Assembly (NCBI GenBank): GCA_949538735.1
Contig: CATGLK010000001.1
Location: 142,989-206,988 of the forward strand
DNA length: 64,000 nt
Source: an uncultured Clostridia bacterium
GTDB lineage: Bacteria; Bacillota; Clostridia; TANB77; CAG-508
Direction: 5' to 3'
The notes beneath the pieces were generated by a model. It did no database searches. It saw nothing but the letters and a program-made list of their open reading frames with translations, and was not told where the DNA came from. Of this stretch, positions 17,621-27,645 are shown in pieces. How positions within the stretch are numbered: the stretch's first letter is position 1; each line of letters opens with the position of its first letter. The position numbers and the translations under genes are program-made.

Positions 17621-17732
17621 GTTTATGTAGTAACCAACAAATGATGCCTAACAAAACAATGTTTATGATAGCTACATTTACTAATCCAAAGAAAAGTAAT
17701 TTAATAATTTCTAATAATGCTGTTTCTATCAT
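17616..17732 (-). CDS. small hydrophobic type I toxin-like peptide (38 aa)
   Basis: Translating the minus strand from the ATG at 17732 gives MIETALLEIIKLLFFGLVNV and then AIINIVLLGIICWLLHKQ: one membrane helix with a short charged tail. This is the size and look of holin-like/TxpA-type toxins. GGGGGTGG lies close upstream. A consensus promoter (17845-17873) drives a leader of about 105 bases, and an antisense RNA overlaps the 3' end. Confidence 0.65.
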   Translation of the reverse strand: MIETALLEIIKLLFFGLVNVAIINIVLLGIICWLLHKQ

Positions 17733-17844
17733 ATAGCACCACCCCCATATATCAGTCTTACAACTAAAAGTCGTAGAGGTTTATGTATTTACAAGATGTC
17801 AAAGGTGGCAACGCACTCCGCTTATTCTCATTTCCTATGTTCCA

Positions 17845-17873
17845 ATTATATCGTTGTTTTACTTACTTGTCAA
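17845..17873 (-). promoter_or_regulatory. sigma-A promoter of the toxin-like peptide
   Basis: On the minus strand TTGACA (17873-17868), 17 bases, TATAAT (17850-17845). Both boxes are perfect consensus, and the spacing is the same as in the opposing antisense promoter. Confidence 0.85.
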
Positions 17874-17948
17874 TAAATATTATCAAGTTTAATTGTTCAT
17901 TTGCCTAGCAAATAGAAAAATTTCTTATATTTATATCAAAAATAAAAA

Positions 17949-18007
17949 ACCTTCAAATTTACCTATTAACATCTCTAAATATTAATCAGTAAACTTTGAA
18001 AGTTTAT
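17949..18007 (-). terminator. spo0A terminator
   Basis: AACTTTCAAAGTTTAC pairs with GTAAATTTGAAGGTT on the minus strand, followed by TTTTTTATTTTT, directly after the spo0A stop. Confidence 0.75.
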
Positions 18008-18019
18008 CTTCTTATTCAA

Positions 18020-18835
18020 TTATGCACTCTTTAATTCTAATCTCAATTTATCAGCAATCATTGCTATAAACTCTGAATTCGTTGGTTTACCCTTAGATGC
18101 TGAGATTGTATAACCAAAAATATTCTCAACAGCTTCTTGTTGACCACGACCCCAAGCAACTTCAATTGCGTGGCGAATAGCACGTTCAACACGAGATGGA
18201 GTAGTGTTATACTTATAAGCAATTTGTGGATACAAACTTTTAGTAATTTGATTAATAACATCAATATCATTAATCACCATCATAATTGCTTCCCTCAAAT
18301 ATTGATATCCTTTAATATGAGCAGGAACACCAACTTCATGAATAACATTAGTAACCAATGCTTCCAAATTTTCTTCTTTTTTACCGCTATCCTTTGATAT
18401 CTCTATGTATTTGCCCCTTGTTTGGCTTGAAATAAAATTGTTAGTAACTTGAGCTGGTTTAAAGAACTTAATTTCCCTAATTCTTTTTATCACCAATTCT
18501 ATGTCAAAAGGCTTTATTACATAATAATCTGCACCAAGCATTACCGCCTTTTGAGTTATTTTGTCTTGACCAACTGCTGATAGCATAATAGATATTGGTT
18601 TTTTAATATTCATTCCATTAATTTTCTCTAGTACTCCTAATCCGTCAAGATGTGGCATAATTACATCTAACAAAACTACATCTGGCGACATATTTACAAT
18701 CATATCTACCGCTTCATTTCCATCTTTCGCCATACCTATTACTTCCATATCATCTTGCATATTAATATAACTTGATAATGTATGACTAAAATCTTGATTA
18801 TCGTCTGCTATTAAAACAGAAACTTTTTCACTCAT
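18020..18835 (-). CDS. spo0A: sporulation master response regulator Spo0A
   Basis: This 271-residue protein has a CheY-like receiver (IADDNQDF acidic pocket, phosphoacceptor Asp57 in [10 protein letters not shown], Lys in YYVIKPFD). A linker leads to the Spo0A DNA-binding domain, with [18 protein letters not shown], the recognition-helix region [20 protein letters not shown] and the C-terminal [18 protein letters not shown]. Spo0A, once phosphorylated, binds 0A boxes and commits the cell to sporulation. It is monocistronic here, with its own promoter and terminator. GGAGGGAGAAACAA precedes the ATG. Confidence 0.98.
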   Translation of the reverse strand: MSEKVSVLIADDNQDFSHTLSSYINMQDDMEVIGMAKDGNEAVDMIVNMSPDVVLLDVIMPHLDGLGVLEKINGMNIKKPISIMLSAVGQDKITQKAVMLGADYYVIKPFDIELVIKRIREIKFFKPAQVTNNFISSQTRGKYIEISKDSGKKEENLEALVTNVIHEVGVPAHIKGYQYLREAIMMVINDIDVINQITKSLYPQIAYKYNTTPSRVERAIRHAIEVAWGRGQQEAVENIFGYTISASKGKPTNSEFIAMIADKLRLELKSA

Positions 18836-18883
18836 TTGTTTCTCCCTCCTAAAATTATCTACTGTAAATATTTTACAATTTTG

Positions 18884-18912
18884 ATTATAATACTTTATTC
18901 GTGGAGACGCAA
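18884..18912 (-). promoter_or_regulatory. spo0A: vegetative-type promoter of spo0A
   Basis: On the minus strand TTGCGT (18912-18907), 17 bases, TATAAT (18889-18884), about 45 bases before the start codon. No sigma-H box was recognised by eye. Confidence 0.55.
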
Positions 18913-18951
18913 TAAGTTTTTGGAAATTTTTTCCATATTTTTACAAAAGTC

Positions 18952-19590
18952 CTATTTTTCTTTACTTTTCGTTATATATTTTTTAGATAATTCACAAATA
19001 TCAATTAATTTTATGTTTTTTGACTGAAAATCTTCCAGCAATCTCTGTTTTTGAGCCTCTTGTGCTTCTATTTTACAAACAATATTCTCTGAATATTGCG
19101 AGTTAACAATATTTATATCGTTATTTTTACAATAATACTTAAAATTTTCAAATTCACTATACTCTAAAACAACTTTCAGCTCTTGCCCAATACATTTTTC
19201 TACTATTGTACTATTTTCAATTGCTTGAAGTAAGCTGTTAGAATACGCTCTAACCAAACCACCTGTACCTAGTAATATTCCGCCAAAATATCTAGTTACA
19301 ATTACCAAAACATTTGCTAAATTATTTTTCTGCAAAATATTTAGCATTGGCGCACCAGCAGTTCCAGAAGGCTCTCCATTATCACTTGACTTTTCTACAA
19401 TCTGTTCATCTTCTACAATACGGTATGCTATGCAATTATGTCTTGCATCAAAATATTTCTTATTAGTTTGCTTGATTATCTCTTCCGCTTCTTTTACACT
19501 TTCAACGTAAAATAAGTTAGCTATAAATTTTGACTTCTTTTCTACAATCTCACTACTTACATTTTCCTTTATTGTTATAAAATCTTTCAT
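18952..19590 (-). CDS. YigZ/IMPACT family protein
   Basis: This protein of about 212 residues is of the UPF0029/Impact family, with the signature YFDARHNCIAYRI, the SSDNGEPSGTAGAPML loop and VTRYFGGILLGTGGLVRAYS. A C-terminal ferredoxin-like domain follows. The IMPACT fold resembles translation-factor domains; a role in translation control is proposed for the eukaryotic members, and the bacterial function is unclear. The ATG at 19590 sits behind GAAAGGG; the longer frame to 19626 overlaps the neighbouring flavoprotein gene. The gene follows that one and is probably cotranscribed. Confidence 0.88.
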   Translation of the reverse strand: MKDFITIKENVSSEIVEKKSKFIANLFYVESVKEAEEIIKQTNKKYFDARHNCIAYRIVEDEQIVEKSSDNGEPSGTAGAPMLNILQKNNLANVLVIVTRYFGGILLGTGGLVRAYSNSLLQAIENSTIVEKCIGQELKVVLEYSEFENFKYYCKNNDINIVNSQYSENIVCKIEAQEAQKQRLLEDFQSKNIKLIDICELSKKYITKSKEK

Positions 19591-19606
19591 TTTATCCCTT
19601 TCTAGC

Positions 19607-20887
19607 CTAATTTTTCCCAGCCACATAACCAGTAGAATATGCTATTTGCAAATTAAAACCACCAGTATAGCTATCCACATCAATAATTTCACCTGCAAAA
19701 TACAAGCCTTCAACCAATTTAGACGCCATAGTTTTCGGATTTATCTCTTTAATAGAAACACCTCCACTTGTAATAATAGCCTCATCAATAGGTCTAAACT
19801 GCTTAATCTCTAGTTCAAAATGCTTTAACAATTTTACTAAGTTTCTTCTTTCTTCCTTAGTAATCTCATTTACTTTTTTATTCGAATTTATTTTACTTCT
19901 TTCCACAACTATTGGAATTAGCTTTTGTGGTAATAACTCATCTAAACTATTTTTATATTGTTTGTTCTTTTGCTTATCAAAATCTCTTAATAATCTTGCA
20001 TCTAGCTTTTCTTCTGTCAAAGCAGGCTTAAAATCTATTGATAAAACAATCTTTTTCTCTGCAAACTTCTCTTCAATATTTTTATATCTAACTAAATGAG
20101 CAGAAGAACTTAATATTGTTGGACCAGAAACTCCAAAATGAGTAAATAGCATTTCCCCTTGTTCTTCATAAATAACCTTATTTTTCTCTACATCTTTTAG
20201 TTGAATTTTAACATTTCTCAAACTTAGTCCTTGCATCTCTTGACACACCTTTTTATTATGTGTCTCTAATGGCACAAGAGACGGCTTTATAGCAGTTATT
20301 GTATGACCCAACTTTTTAGCAAGTTCATATCCATCGCCAGTAGAGCCAGTTAATGGATAACTCTTTCCACCTGTTGCCAAAATAACCTTATCAGCTTTTA
20401 TTATTTTATTCTCTGCATTTCTGGCATCTTTGCTTAGTTCTTTGTCATTTATTTTTACTCCAATAACTTTGTTATCTTCTACCAAAACTTCTTCTACCGA
20501 AGTATTATATCTAATACTTATATTTAGCTCTTTTAGCCTTTTAGTAAAGGCCTTCAAGACATCCAAAGACTTATCAGTCACAGGGAAAACCCTATTTCCC
20601 CTTTCTTCCTTTACATCTAGACCTTGTCTCTTCAAAAAATCAATTATATCCTGATTTGTAAACTCCTGAAAACAACTATATAAAAACCTACCATTTCCAG
20701 GAGTATTCTTTATAAACTCATCCATATCCAAAGAAGAAGTAATATTACACCTTCCCTTACCTGTAATTAGTAACTTTCTTCCCAAAGAGCTCATCTTCTC
20801 AATTAAAACCACGTGGTTTCCATGCTCAGCAGACGCTATCGCAGCCATCATACCTGCTGGGCCACCACCTATTACAACAACATTCAT
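19607..20887 (-). CDS. HI0933/YhiN-family FAD-dependent flavoprotein
   Basis: This 426-residue protein has an N-terminal dinucleotide-binding motif (VVIGGGPAGMMAAIASAEHG), the family block GRKLLITGKGRCNITSS, a second motif VILATGGKSYPLTGSTGDGY, and the C-terminal FAD segment GLYFAGEIIDVDSYTGGFNLQIAYSTG (in two parts). The family is widespread and includes BaiN and YhiN; the reaction in most bacteria is unknown. AGAAAGGTGAGAG precedes the ATG. The YigZ-family gene follows at once. Confidence 0.9.
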   Translation of the reverse strand: MNVVVIGGGPAGMMAAIASAEHGNHVVLIEKMSSLGRKLLITGKGRCNITSSLDMDEFIKNTPGNGRFLYSCFQEFTNQDIIDFLKRQGLDVKEERGNRVFPVTDKSLDVLKAFTKRLKELNISIRYNTSVEEVLVEDNKVIGVKINDKELSKDARNAENKIIKADKVILATGGKSYPLTGSTGDGYELAKKLGHTITAIKPSLVPLETHNKKVCQEMQGLSLRNVKIQLKDVEKNKVIYEEQGEMLFTHFGVSGPTILSSSAHLVRYKNIEEKFAEKKIVLSIDFKPALTEEKLDARLLRDFDKQKNKQYKNSLDELLPQKLIPIVVERSKINSNKKVNEITKEERRNLVKLLKHFELEIKQFRPIDEAIITSGGVSIKEINPKTMASKLVEGLYFAGEIIDVDSYTGGFNLQIAYSTGYVAGKN

Positions 20888-20907
20888 TCTCTCACCTTTC
20901 TAAAAAA

Positions 20908-21004
20908 TTGCCAACAGGGACGGACCTTTTTGACAATTTTTTGCCACTGGGGACGGACCTTTTTGGCAATTTATTGCCATTAAGGACCGTCCCTGTTGGC
21001 AATT
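20908..21004. repeat. GGGACGGACC/TTGGCAA repeat cluster
   Basis: Three units in a row: two direct (TTGCCA, N, GGGACGGACC, TTTTTGRCAA) and one inverted (GGACCGTCCC then TGTTGGCAA). They fill the gap between the flavoprotein start and the end of the PLP lyase gene. Confidence 0.9.
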
Positions 21005-21005
21005 T

Positions 21006-22226
21006 TTATTTTGACATAAATTCAATTGCTTTCATTATTCCTAATTTTCCATATTGGTATGTAAGTCCACCTTGCATATAAGCAATGTATGGCTCTCTTA
21101 ATGGCCCATCACAACTAAGCTCAATTGTTGAGCCTTGTGTAAAAGTTCCTGCTGCCATTATGACTTTGTCTTCATATCCGCCCATATCTCCTGGATATGG
21201 TAATACATTTGAGTCTATTGGTGACCCCATTTGTATTCCTTGGCAGAATTTTACTAGTTTTTCTTCTGTTCCTAAATGTATTGTTTGCACAATGTCTGCT
21301 CTTTTTTCGTTATACATTGGTTCTACATTATATCCCAATTTTTCTAGCATTCTGCTTGCAAATACCATTGTTTTTACTGCACTTGCTACTACTGACGGTG
21401 CAAAGAATAGTCCTTTTAATAGTAGTGGATTCTGATTTAATGAAGGTCCTATTTCTTTTCCTACTCCAGGTGATGTTAGTCTTTCTGCACATAATTCTAT
21501 CAAATCTTTTTTACCTACTATATATGAGCCTGTATTTGCAATTCCTGCTCCTAAATTCTTCATTAAAGAACCTACTGCAATATCTGCTCCAATTTCAATT
21601 GGCTCTCTATCTTCCACAAATTCTCCATAGCAGTTGTCTACCATTATTATTACATCTTTGTTTACTTCTCTTATTGCCTTTATCGCATTTTCAATTTTTT
21701 CAATTGTAAGGCTTTTTCTAGTTGAATATCCCCTAGATCTTTGTATTTCTACTAGTTTGACGTCTTTTTTTGACAATCTTTCTTTTATGGCATTTATATC
21801 GAATTCATTGTCTACAAGCTCAATTTGTTCATATTTTATACCAAATGATTTTAGAGAACTTTTGCTATTTCCTGAATTCCCTATAACTGTTTGCAATGTA
21901 TCATAAGGCGCACCTGTTAAGCTCACCATTGTATCTCCTGGTCTTAATAGCGCAAATAATGTTACTGCTAATGCATGTGTTCCAGAAATCATTTGTGTTC
22001 TTACTAGTGCGTCTTCTGCTTTAAACACGTGGCTATAAATTTCTTCTATTTTGTTTCTTCCTGGTTCATCTATTCCATATCCTGTTGATGAATTTAGGTG
22101 TGCTTCTTGCAAGTCACATTTTTGAAATGCTTCTAATACTTTTTGGCTATTTAGCTCACATATTTTATCTATTTCTTCAAATATTGGTTTTATCTCTTGT
22201 TCTACTTGTTTTGCTAATTCTTTCAT
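21006..22226 (-). CDS. methionine gamma-lyase-like PLP enzyme (aluminium resistance family)
   Basis: This 406-residue fold-type I PLP protein belongs to the PF06838 family. Visible segments are STGYGIDEPGRNKIEEIYSHVF, QMISGTHALAVTLFALLRPGD, VDNCYGEFVEDREP, and the PLP-lysine region GSLMKNLGAGIANTGSYIVG. Members are annotated as methionine gamma-lyase or aluminium resistance protein; the true substrate is unproven. I chose the ATG at 22226 with AAAAGGAG. The frame extends to 22274, but those 16 residues come from a GGGACAGG repeat (FWPVPKSF). Confidence 0.88.
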   Translation of the reverse strand: MKELAKQVEQEIKPIFEEIDKICELNSQKVLEAFQKCDLQEAHLNSSTGYGIDEPGRNKIEEIYSHVFKAEDALVRTQMISGTHALAVTLFALLRPGDTMVSLTGAPYDTLQTVIGNSGNSKSSLKSFGIKYEQIELVDNEFDINAIKERLSKKDVKLVEIQRSRGYSTRKSLTIEKIENAIKAIREVNKDVIIMVDNCYGEFVEDREPIEIGADIAVGSLMKNLGAGIANTGSYIVGKKDLIELCAERLTSPGVGKEIGPSLNQNPLLLKGLFFAPSVVASAVKTMVFASRMLEKLGYNVEPMYNEKRADIVQTIHLGTEEKLVKFCQGIQMGSPIDSNVLPYPGDMGGYEDKVIMAAGTFTQGSTIELSCDGPLREPYIAYMQGGLTYQYGKLGIMKAIEFMSK

Positions 22227-22240
22227 TTCTTCTCCTTTTC

Positions 22241-22382
22241 TGAAACTTTTTGGGACAGGCCAAAAAAGTTTCACTCACAGACGTTTTGGGCCTGTCCCAA
22301 AAAATCTTACTCATGGACATTTTTGGCCTGTCCCAAAATGTCTCAAATATCCAAAAGGAAACGTCCTCAATGGACATTTCCT
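22241..22382. repeat. mixed GGGACAGG and GGAAACGTCC repeat cluster
   Basis: Several TTTTTGGGACAGGCCAAAAA-type units in both orientations are followed by a unit of another sub-family, TCCAAAAGGAAACGTCC then TCAATGGACA. The cluster ends about 20 bases before the stop codon of the first adhesin gene. Confidence 0.9.
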
Positions 22383-22399
22383 AATGTTTCATACTTAAA

Positions 22400-25300
22400 T
22401 TACATTACATATTTCTTAATTAGTGTTACTCCTGAAGCCATTATTACTAGAACTGCTAATCCTAATCCGATGTAAGTTACTGCTTTACCAGTTTTTACTG
22501 ATAGCATTACTGGTGCATCGTCGATGTCATCTTCACCTGGTTTTTCATTGTCTGGTGTTGAATCTTCGTCTGGTACGTCATAGTCGTTATAGTCTTCTGA
22601 TATTTCTGCTGTGTTTACTTTTAATCCCATATTATTTGAGTTGTTTATCCATGTAAGTAATACTTCTACATCAGCATATTCTCCTGGTTTTAACAAAGTA
22701 TTTTCTAACAATCTTGTTGATATTACGTTATTTCCTTCATCTGTCCAACCTGGGTTATCTGCTGCAATAAATCTTAGTCCTTCTGGGATATAGTCTGTTA
22801 CTTCTTTTGCGTATCCTTCTATATCTCCTTCATTTATTACCCTGATTGAATATCTGAATTTAACTGTTACTTGGCTTAAATTCTTTTTGTCTAATTCTAC
22901 TTTTACTATTCCTTCTGGGTCATCATATGGTTGATGTCCTGTATTTGTTACTGTTGTACCATTTTTATCTGTTACTATCGCTTGTGTTACCCATTTTCTT
23001 AATGCTAAGTCAAATTTCTTTACTATTACTTTTTCGAAGTCGTCATCATCTTGTTGTCCAGGTACATAGTCTCCTTTTTCGTCGTCTTTGTATCCTGGTA
23101 GGTCTTTGTCTTCTGGTAAGTCGACATTGTCTTCTTGAGAGTCTCTGTCTTCTACTGGTTTATGTTCTTCGTCTTCATATTTTGTTATGTCTGCAATGTT
23201 TGTGATGTTTTCATTTCTTGGTGCTGTGTCTTTTACTTTACACATAATTGGAACTTCTTTATAGTCTAGTTTATAACTATATTCATACCATAAAGCTGAT
23301 TTTCCACCTACTAGATTTCCATCTTCGTCATATGTTGGAACAAAACCTGTTGTTTTACTCTCGCCTACTTGTTCTGGTTTTTTTACTAGGCTGTCTTTTA
23401 AGTATGTTGTAGTTACTGTTCTACCATCTTCTGAAACTTCCCAACCATATTGTTTATTAAATTCGCTATCTACAAATTCTAAATGTGGTGGTAAGTGATC
23501 TTTTATTTCAGCTGCATATCCGTCAATGTCACCTTCGTTGTAAACTCTTAACATATATACAACTATATCATTTCTTTGTACTAATACTGGCTCTTTTGTA
23601 TGATTATATATTGCTGTTGTAATTAAATTTCCTTCATCATCTTTTGTATTTAATTTTGATGAATCTACTACTGGTGCTCTTTTATATGAGCCGTCTTCAT
23701 TTTTTAGATATTCACTATCTTCTATGTTTTCGTCTTTACTTACTGCTACAATGAATTTTCTTAATGCTAAGTCAAATTCTTTTAATATGATATTGTCGTA
23801 ATCTTCGTCATCTTCATATTTTTTCCACTCTTCTGGTTTAGAGTCTCTATCATCTACTGGTTCACCATCTTCGTCAGTATCTTCTGTAACTGCTGCTTCG
23901 TTTCTAATTATTGTTCCACTAACATTTTCAGAAATTACTTTAAATTTAACTGATACTTCTCTATAATCAAGGTCTTCTTCTGTCTTAGTTCCGTCATTTT
24001 GACCAAATGCCTTAATCAAGTTCTCTCCTGGTGTTTTTTCATTGTCTTTTGATAAGTATCCTGTTGAAATTTGTGTTATTTTGCCACTTGCATCTTTTAC
24101 TTCTTTTCCCCATAATTGAGCTTTGTTAAATGCAATTGCTTCTTTTTCTTCATCTGTTGGATTTTCAGATGCTGTTTCATCACATAAATACTCTAATCCT
24201 TCTGGTACATCTTCTGTTATTTCAGCTGCATAAGCATCTATTAATCCTTCATTATATACCCTTAGTGTATATGTTACAATATCGCCTTTTTTTACTTCAA
24301 CTGCTTTTTTATTTAATTGATAATCTGCTGTTGTTTTGCTATCTGTACCTGCTATGTTTAGTTTACTTACATCAACACTTTCTATTCTTTCTGGTACTTC
24401 TTTGTCATTTACTTTAACAATTCTTTTTACCAATTTCAAGTCTGCTTTATCTTTTGCAGGTATAATTATTTTTTCAAAGTCGTCATCATCTTGTTGACCT
24501 TCAAAATAATTATTTCTATCTGCTAAGTCTTTGCCATTATTTGAAGTATTTCCTATATAACCATTATCTGTTGTTACCAACTCATCTTTTGTCTTTGTTG
24601 TTATTGTTGAAGGTTCAGAGTCTCTATCTTGACCTGGTACATTTGTTATTGTTCTATTTGCATCTTCGTCAAATTCTTCTGAAATCCAAGCTAGGTTTGT
24701 TAGAATTTGAGCATCTGTTCTTGATGCTTTTGCTGTTACTGTACATTCAATTTGAATTACTTCTGATGCTGGATTTGCATTTCCTGTGTATGGTCCTAAG
24801 TTTGTATTATTTCCGTCTGCTCTTTTTAAATTTAGAGTATTTGTAGTTTCATTATATGAGTCTACTACAAAGTTTGATGTTATTACTCTATTAAATTGTA
24901 AGCCTGTTGGTAATTGATCTACAACTTTTGTTGCTCTACCAGATTTTTCACCTTCATTGTAAATTGCAAGATTATATATTACTTTTTCTCCTGTTTTTAC
25001 AGGTACAGGGTCTTTTCTGTGTTTGTATGTTGCAGTTGTTCCATTATCTAATGTTGTTCTATCTATTGATGGAGCTCTGGTATCTGCACCATTTAATTCT
25101 TTTTCTCCTGCTTTTGTTATATATTTTCTTAAAGCTAAGTCAAATGTTTTTTCTCTATTTGGAACTGTTACTTTTATTGTATTTCCATCAACAGTGTGTG
25201 TTGTACCTGTTGGTACAGCTGTTCCGTCTTCTTTTGTTAATGCTTCTACTGTTCCTTTATATTCACCATTTGCAATCTCTTTTTTTACTTTTAAAATAAT

Positions 25301-27553
25301 AGTATCTATTATTTTTGAATATCCTTTTGGCGCTACTGTTTCTTTTATTGTTATATTTTCTACTCCAGCTGCTGTAATGTTAATGTCATTAATATTTAAT
25401 GAACCATTTGCATCTGTTGTATATGTATTTTTAGTTCCATTTGCCAATGTTATTTCAAATTGTGCACCTTGTAATTTCTTTGTAAGATCATTTTCAGCAA
25501 CTTTGATAAGTTGTATATTATAACTTCCTGTTGCTGGATTTATTACTACTTTCTCAAAATCGTCATCATCTTGTTGACCTTCAAAATAGCTATCTGGACT
25601 TGCTAAATCTTGCCCTTCATTTGAAGTATTTCCTGTATAACCATTGTCTGCTGTTACTAATTCAGCCTTATTATATTTTGTTATTGTTGCTGGTTCAGAG
25701 TCCCTATCCAATCTTCTTTGAGTTGTTATTGTTACTCCTGATTCTCCATCAATTTCTTCTGATATCCAAGCTAAGTTTGTTAAAACCTGCTTATTGGCTG
25801 CTGCATAAGCAGTTACTGTACACTCAATTTGTATTGTTTCAGTGTCTAATTCATCTCTATCAACAAATGGTGCTAAATTTGTATTATTACCAGCTGCTCT
25901 TTTTAAGTTTAATGTATTTGTTGTTTCATTGTATGAGTCTAATACAAAGTTTCCACTTACTACTCTATCATATCTTAACCCTTGTGGTAATTGGTCTACT
26001 ATTTTTGTAGCTCTTCCTGCTTTTTCTCCTTCATTATATATTGTAATATTATATATAATTTTTTCGTTTGTTCTTACAACTATTGGGTCTTTTCTATGTT
26101 GATATATAGCTGTTGTTATTGCTTCCGTTGTCCTTGGTTTTATTGACATTTCTTCTACTGGTAGTAATTGGCTTACATCTATTACTGGCACCCTAGATTT
26201 TGCACCTGATAAGACTTCATCTCCTACTTTTGTTATGTATTTTCTTAAAGACAAGTCAAATTCTTTTGCACTTGGCATTACATCCAAAGTTAATGATAAA
26301 TTTTCTGCCTTCTTTGAAGGTATTAATACTGGTTGAGTACTGTCGCCGTCTATTCCGTCAGCTGTCCATAATGTTTGATTTCTATTAGTGTATCTAACAT
26401 TTGCTTCTACTTCTACATATCCTGTTGTTGCTACTGGCATAGAAATATAGAAATCTTGACCTACTAAGCTTTTTACTGTTGTTCCTGCAGCTACTGGTTG
26501 TTTACTACTATTTAATAATTGATATCCTGTTGTTGCAGTTCCATTATTTTTTACAACAAAATCCATTTCGTAATTTACTGGATTATTTGCATTTGCTGAC
26601 ATATGAATTGGTCCCATTATATAATTAGTTCCCACTTCTCCATAATCTAGATATGCTGTATCCAGTGAAACTGGTGCTTCTTGATTTAGCTTACTTGCAT
26701 CATATTCACTTGCTTTTGATTTTGCTGTTTGTATTAAGTATCTATATAGCATTTCTGCTTGTTGTTGTCTTTGAGCACCATGAGAAGAATTTATATCTAC
26801 ATTGCTTGGATTATATTGTGCAAAATTCCTGTAAGTTTTTCCATCTTCTGTGTACCAAAGCCAACCCGTTGTATCATCACCTGTTTTGTCAAAAGTAGTT
26901 TTTCCTGCTTCATAGTTTGTAAAATACCAAATTGCCATCTGTTGTACTGCTGATATCTCATCTCTTGTAAGAGTTGAATCCCAATACTCAGAGTAAATTC
27001 CTGCTGCATTTAAATATTTTTCTTTTTCTTGTTCAGAATCTTCCATTAAATATAGCATATCCCCTAATGCTAATAATGCATTATATCTGCTAATTTGCAC
27101 TACTGAAGCTGTTGAAGAAGCTTTGTATGGAACTGTTCCACCTACTAGTTCTTCTAAAATATCATTTTGAGCTTCAATTTGGGTTCTTTCAGTCTTCATA
27201 TTAAAGAAAACATCATATGTTGCACGTTTATTAGTATTACTGAAACCAACCCCAGCTTTTAAACAGTAAATATTTTTATTTCCATTTGCTTTTAAGTTAT
27301 CAGTATCACTTGGTCCTGTAAATTCAACTAAACTCCAAATTTTGTTACTCTCTCCTGTTGCTCCATTTGTATTTGGGTCTCCTACTGAATATCCAAGATT
27401 AGGCTCGTCATTCCTTCTTAACTCTTCTATTCCTATATACATTTTTTTGCTATTATCTGTTACAAGTGTAGCATAAGCTACTGTTTGCATAAAAGTTAGT
27501 AATATTAAGGTTACACAAATAATCATAAAAATTATCTTACTTTTTATTTTCAT
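22400..27553 (-). CDS. giant thioester-domain surface adhesin with repeated stalk domains
   Basis: This protein of about 1717 residues has a signal peptide (IIFMIICVTLILLTF) and an N-terminal thioester domain of the TQXA type: Cys in NIYCLKAGVGF and Gln in AVQQMAIWYFTNYE, which in this family join covalently and capture host or surface amines. At least six stalk modules follow, with DUF11/SdrD-B-like cores (NEGDIDGYAAEIKDHLPPHL and variants), separated by QQDDDDFEKV linkers; one has a SpaA/Cna-B look (GAQFEITLANGT). The C-terminus, SVKTGKAVTYIGLGLAVLVI then KKYVM, has sorting-signal architecture with an unusual S-V-K-T-G motif. The start is the ATG at 27553 behind GAAAGGAGAGG; upstream codons are repeat-derived. 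Confidence 0.88.
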   Translation of the reverse strand: MKIKSKIIFMIICVTLILLTFMQTVAYATLVTDNSKKMYIGIEELRRNDEPNLGYSVGDPNTNGATGESNKIWSLVEFTGPSDTDNLKANGNKNIYCLKAGVGFSNTNKRATYDVFFNMKTERTQIEAQNDILEELVGGTVPYKASSTASVVQISRYNALLALGDMLYLMEDSEQEKEKYLNAAGIYSEYWDSTLTRDEISAVQQMAIWYFTNYEAGKTTFDKTGDDTTGWLWYTEDGKTYRNFAQYNPSNVDINSSHGAQRQQQAEMLYRYLIQTAKSKASEYDASKLNQEAPVSLDTAYLDYGEVGTNYIMGPIHMSANANNPVNYEMDFVVKNNGTATTGYQLLNSSKQPVAAGTTVKSLVGQDFYISMPVATTGYVEVEANVRYTNRNQTLWTADGIDGDSTQPVLIPSKKAENLSLTLDVMPSAKEFDLSLRKYITKVGDEVLSGAKSRVPVIDVSQLLPVEEMSIKPRTTEAITTAIYQHRKDPIVVRTNEKIIYNITIYNEGEKAGRATKIVDQLPQGLRYDRVVSGNFVLDSYNETTNTLNLKRAAGNNTNLAPFVDRDELDTETIQIECTVTAYAAANKQVLTNLAWISEEIDGESGVTITTQRRLDRDSEPATITKYNKAELVTADNGYTGNTSNEGQDLASPDSYFEGQQDDDDFEKVVINPATGSYNIQLIKVAENDLTKKLQGAQFEITLANGTKNTYTTDANGSLNINDINITAAGVENITIKETVAPKGYSKIIDTIILKVKKEIANGEYKGTVEALTKEDGTAVPTGTTHTVDGNTIKVTVPNREKTFDLALRKYITKAGEKELNGADTRAPSIDRTTLDNGTTATYKHRKDPVPVKTGEKVIYNLAIYNEGEKSGRATKVVDQLPTGLQFNRVITSNFVVDSYNETTNTLNLKRADGNNTNLGPYTGNANPASEVIQIECTVTAKASRTDAQILTNLAWISEEFDEDANRTITNVPGQDRDSEPSTITTKTKDELVTTDNGYIGNTSNNGKDLADRNNYFEGQQDDDDFEKIIIPAKDKADLKLVKRIVKVNDKEVPERIESVDVSKLNIAGTDSKTTADYQLNKKAVEVKKGDIVTYTLRVYNEGLIDAYAAEITEDVPEGLEYLCDETASENPTDEEKEAIAFNKAQLWGKEVKDASGKITQISTGYLSKDNEKTPGENLIKAFGQNDGTKTEEDLDYREVSVKFKVISENVSGTIIRNEAAVTEDTDEDGEPVDDRDSKPEEWKKYEDDEDYDNIILKEFDLALRKFIVAVSKDENIEDSEYLKNEDGSYKRAPVVDSSKLNTKDDEGNLITTAIYNHTKEPVLVQRNDIVVYMLRVYNEGDIDGYAAEIKDHLPPHLEFVDSEFNKQYGWEVSEDGRTVTTTYLKDSLVKKPEQVGESKTTGFVPTYDEDGNLVGGKSALWYEYSYKLDYKEVPIMCKVKDTAPRNENITNIADITKYEDEEHKPVEDRDSQEDNVDLPEDKDLPGYKDDEKGDYVPGQQDDDDFEKVIVKKFDLALRKWVTQAIVTDKNGTTVTNTGHQPYDDPEGIVKVELDKKNLSQVTVKFRYSIRVINEGDIEGYAKEVTDYIPEGLRFIAADNPGWTDEGNNVISTRLLENTLLKPGEYADVEVLLTWINNSNNMGLKVNTAEISEDYNDYDVPDEDSTPDNEKPGEDDIDDAPVMLSVKTGKAVTYIGLGLAVLVIMASGVTLIKKYVM

Positions 27554-27581
27554 TTGCCCTCTCCTTTCAATATCCTTTTTT

Positions 27582-27645
27582 AAACTTTTTTGGGCTGTCC
27601 CAAAACGTCTTTTTTCCAAACTTTTTTGGCCTGTCCCAAAAAGTT
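27582..27645. repeat. GGGACAGG repeat pair between the adhesin genes
   Basis: Two inverted-orientation units (AACTTTTTTGGGCTGTCCC and TTTTTTGGCCTGTCCC then AAAAAGTTT) fill the spacer between the two adhesin genes and touch the stop codon of the second. Confidence 0.88.

Noticed and set aside
20908..21004. Possible CRISPR array
   Set aside because: The units are palindromic, face both ways, have no equal-length unique spacers and recur singly across the window; no cas genes are present.
24130..25523. Long plus-strand open frames rich in Leu opposite the adhesin genes
   Set aside because: They are mirror images of repetitive T-rich coding DNA, without start signals or recognisable domains.
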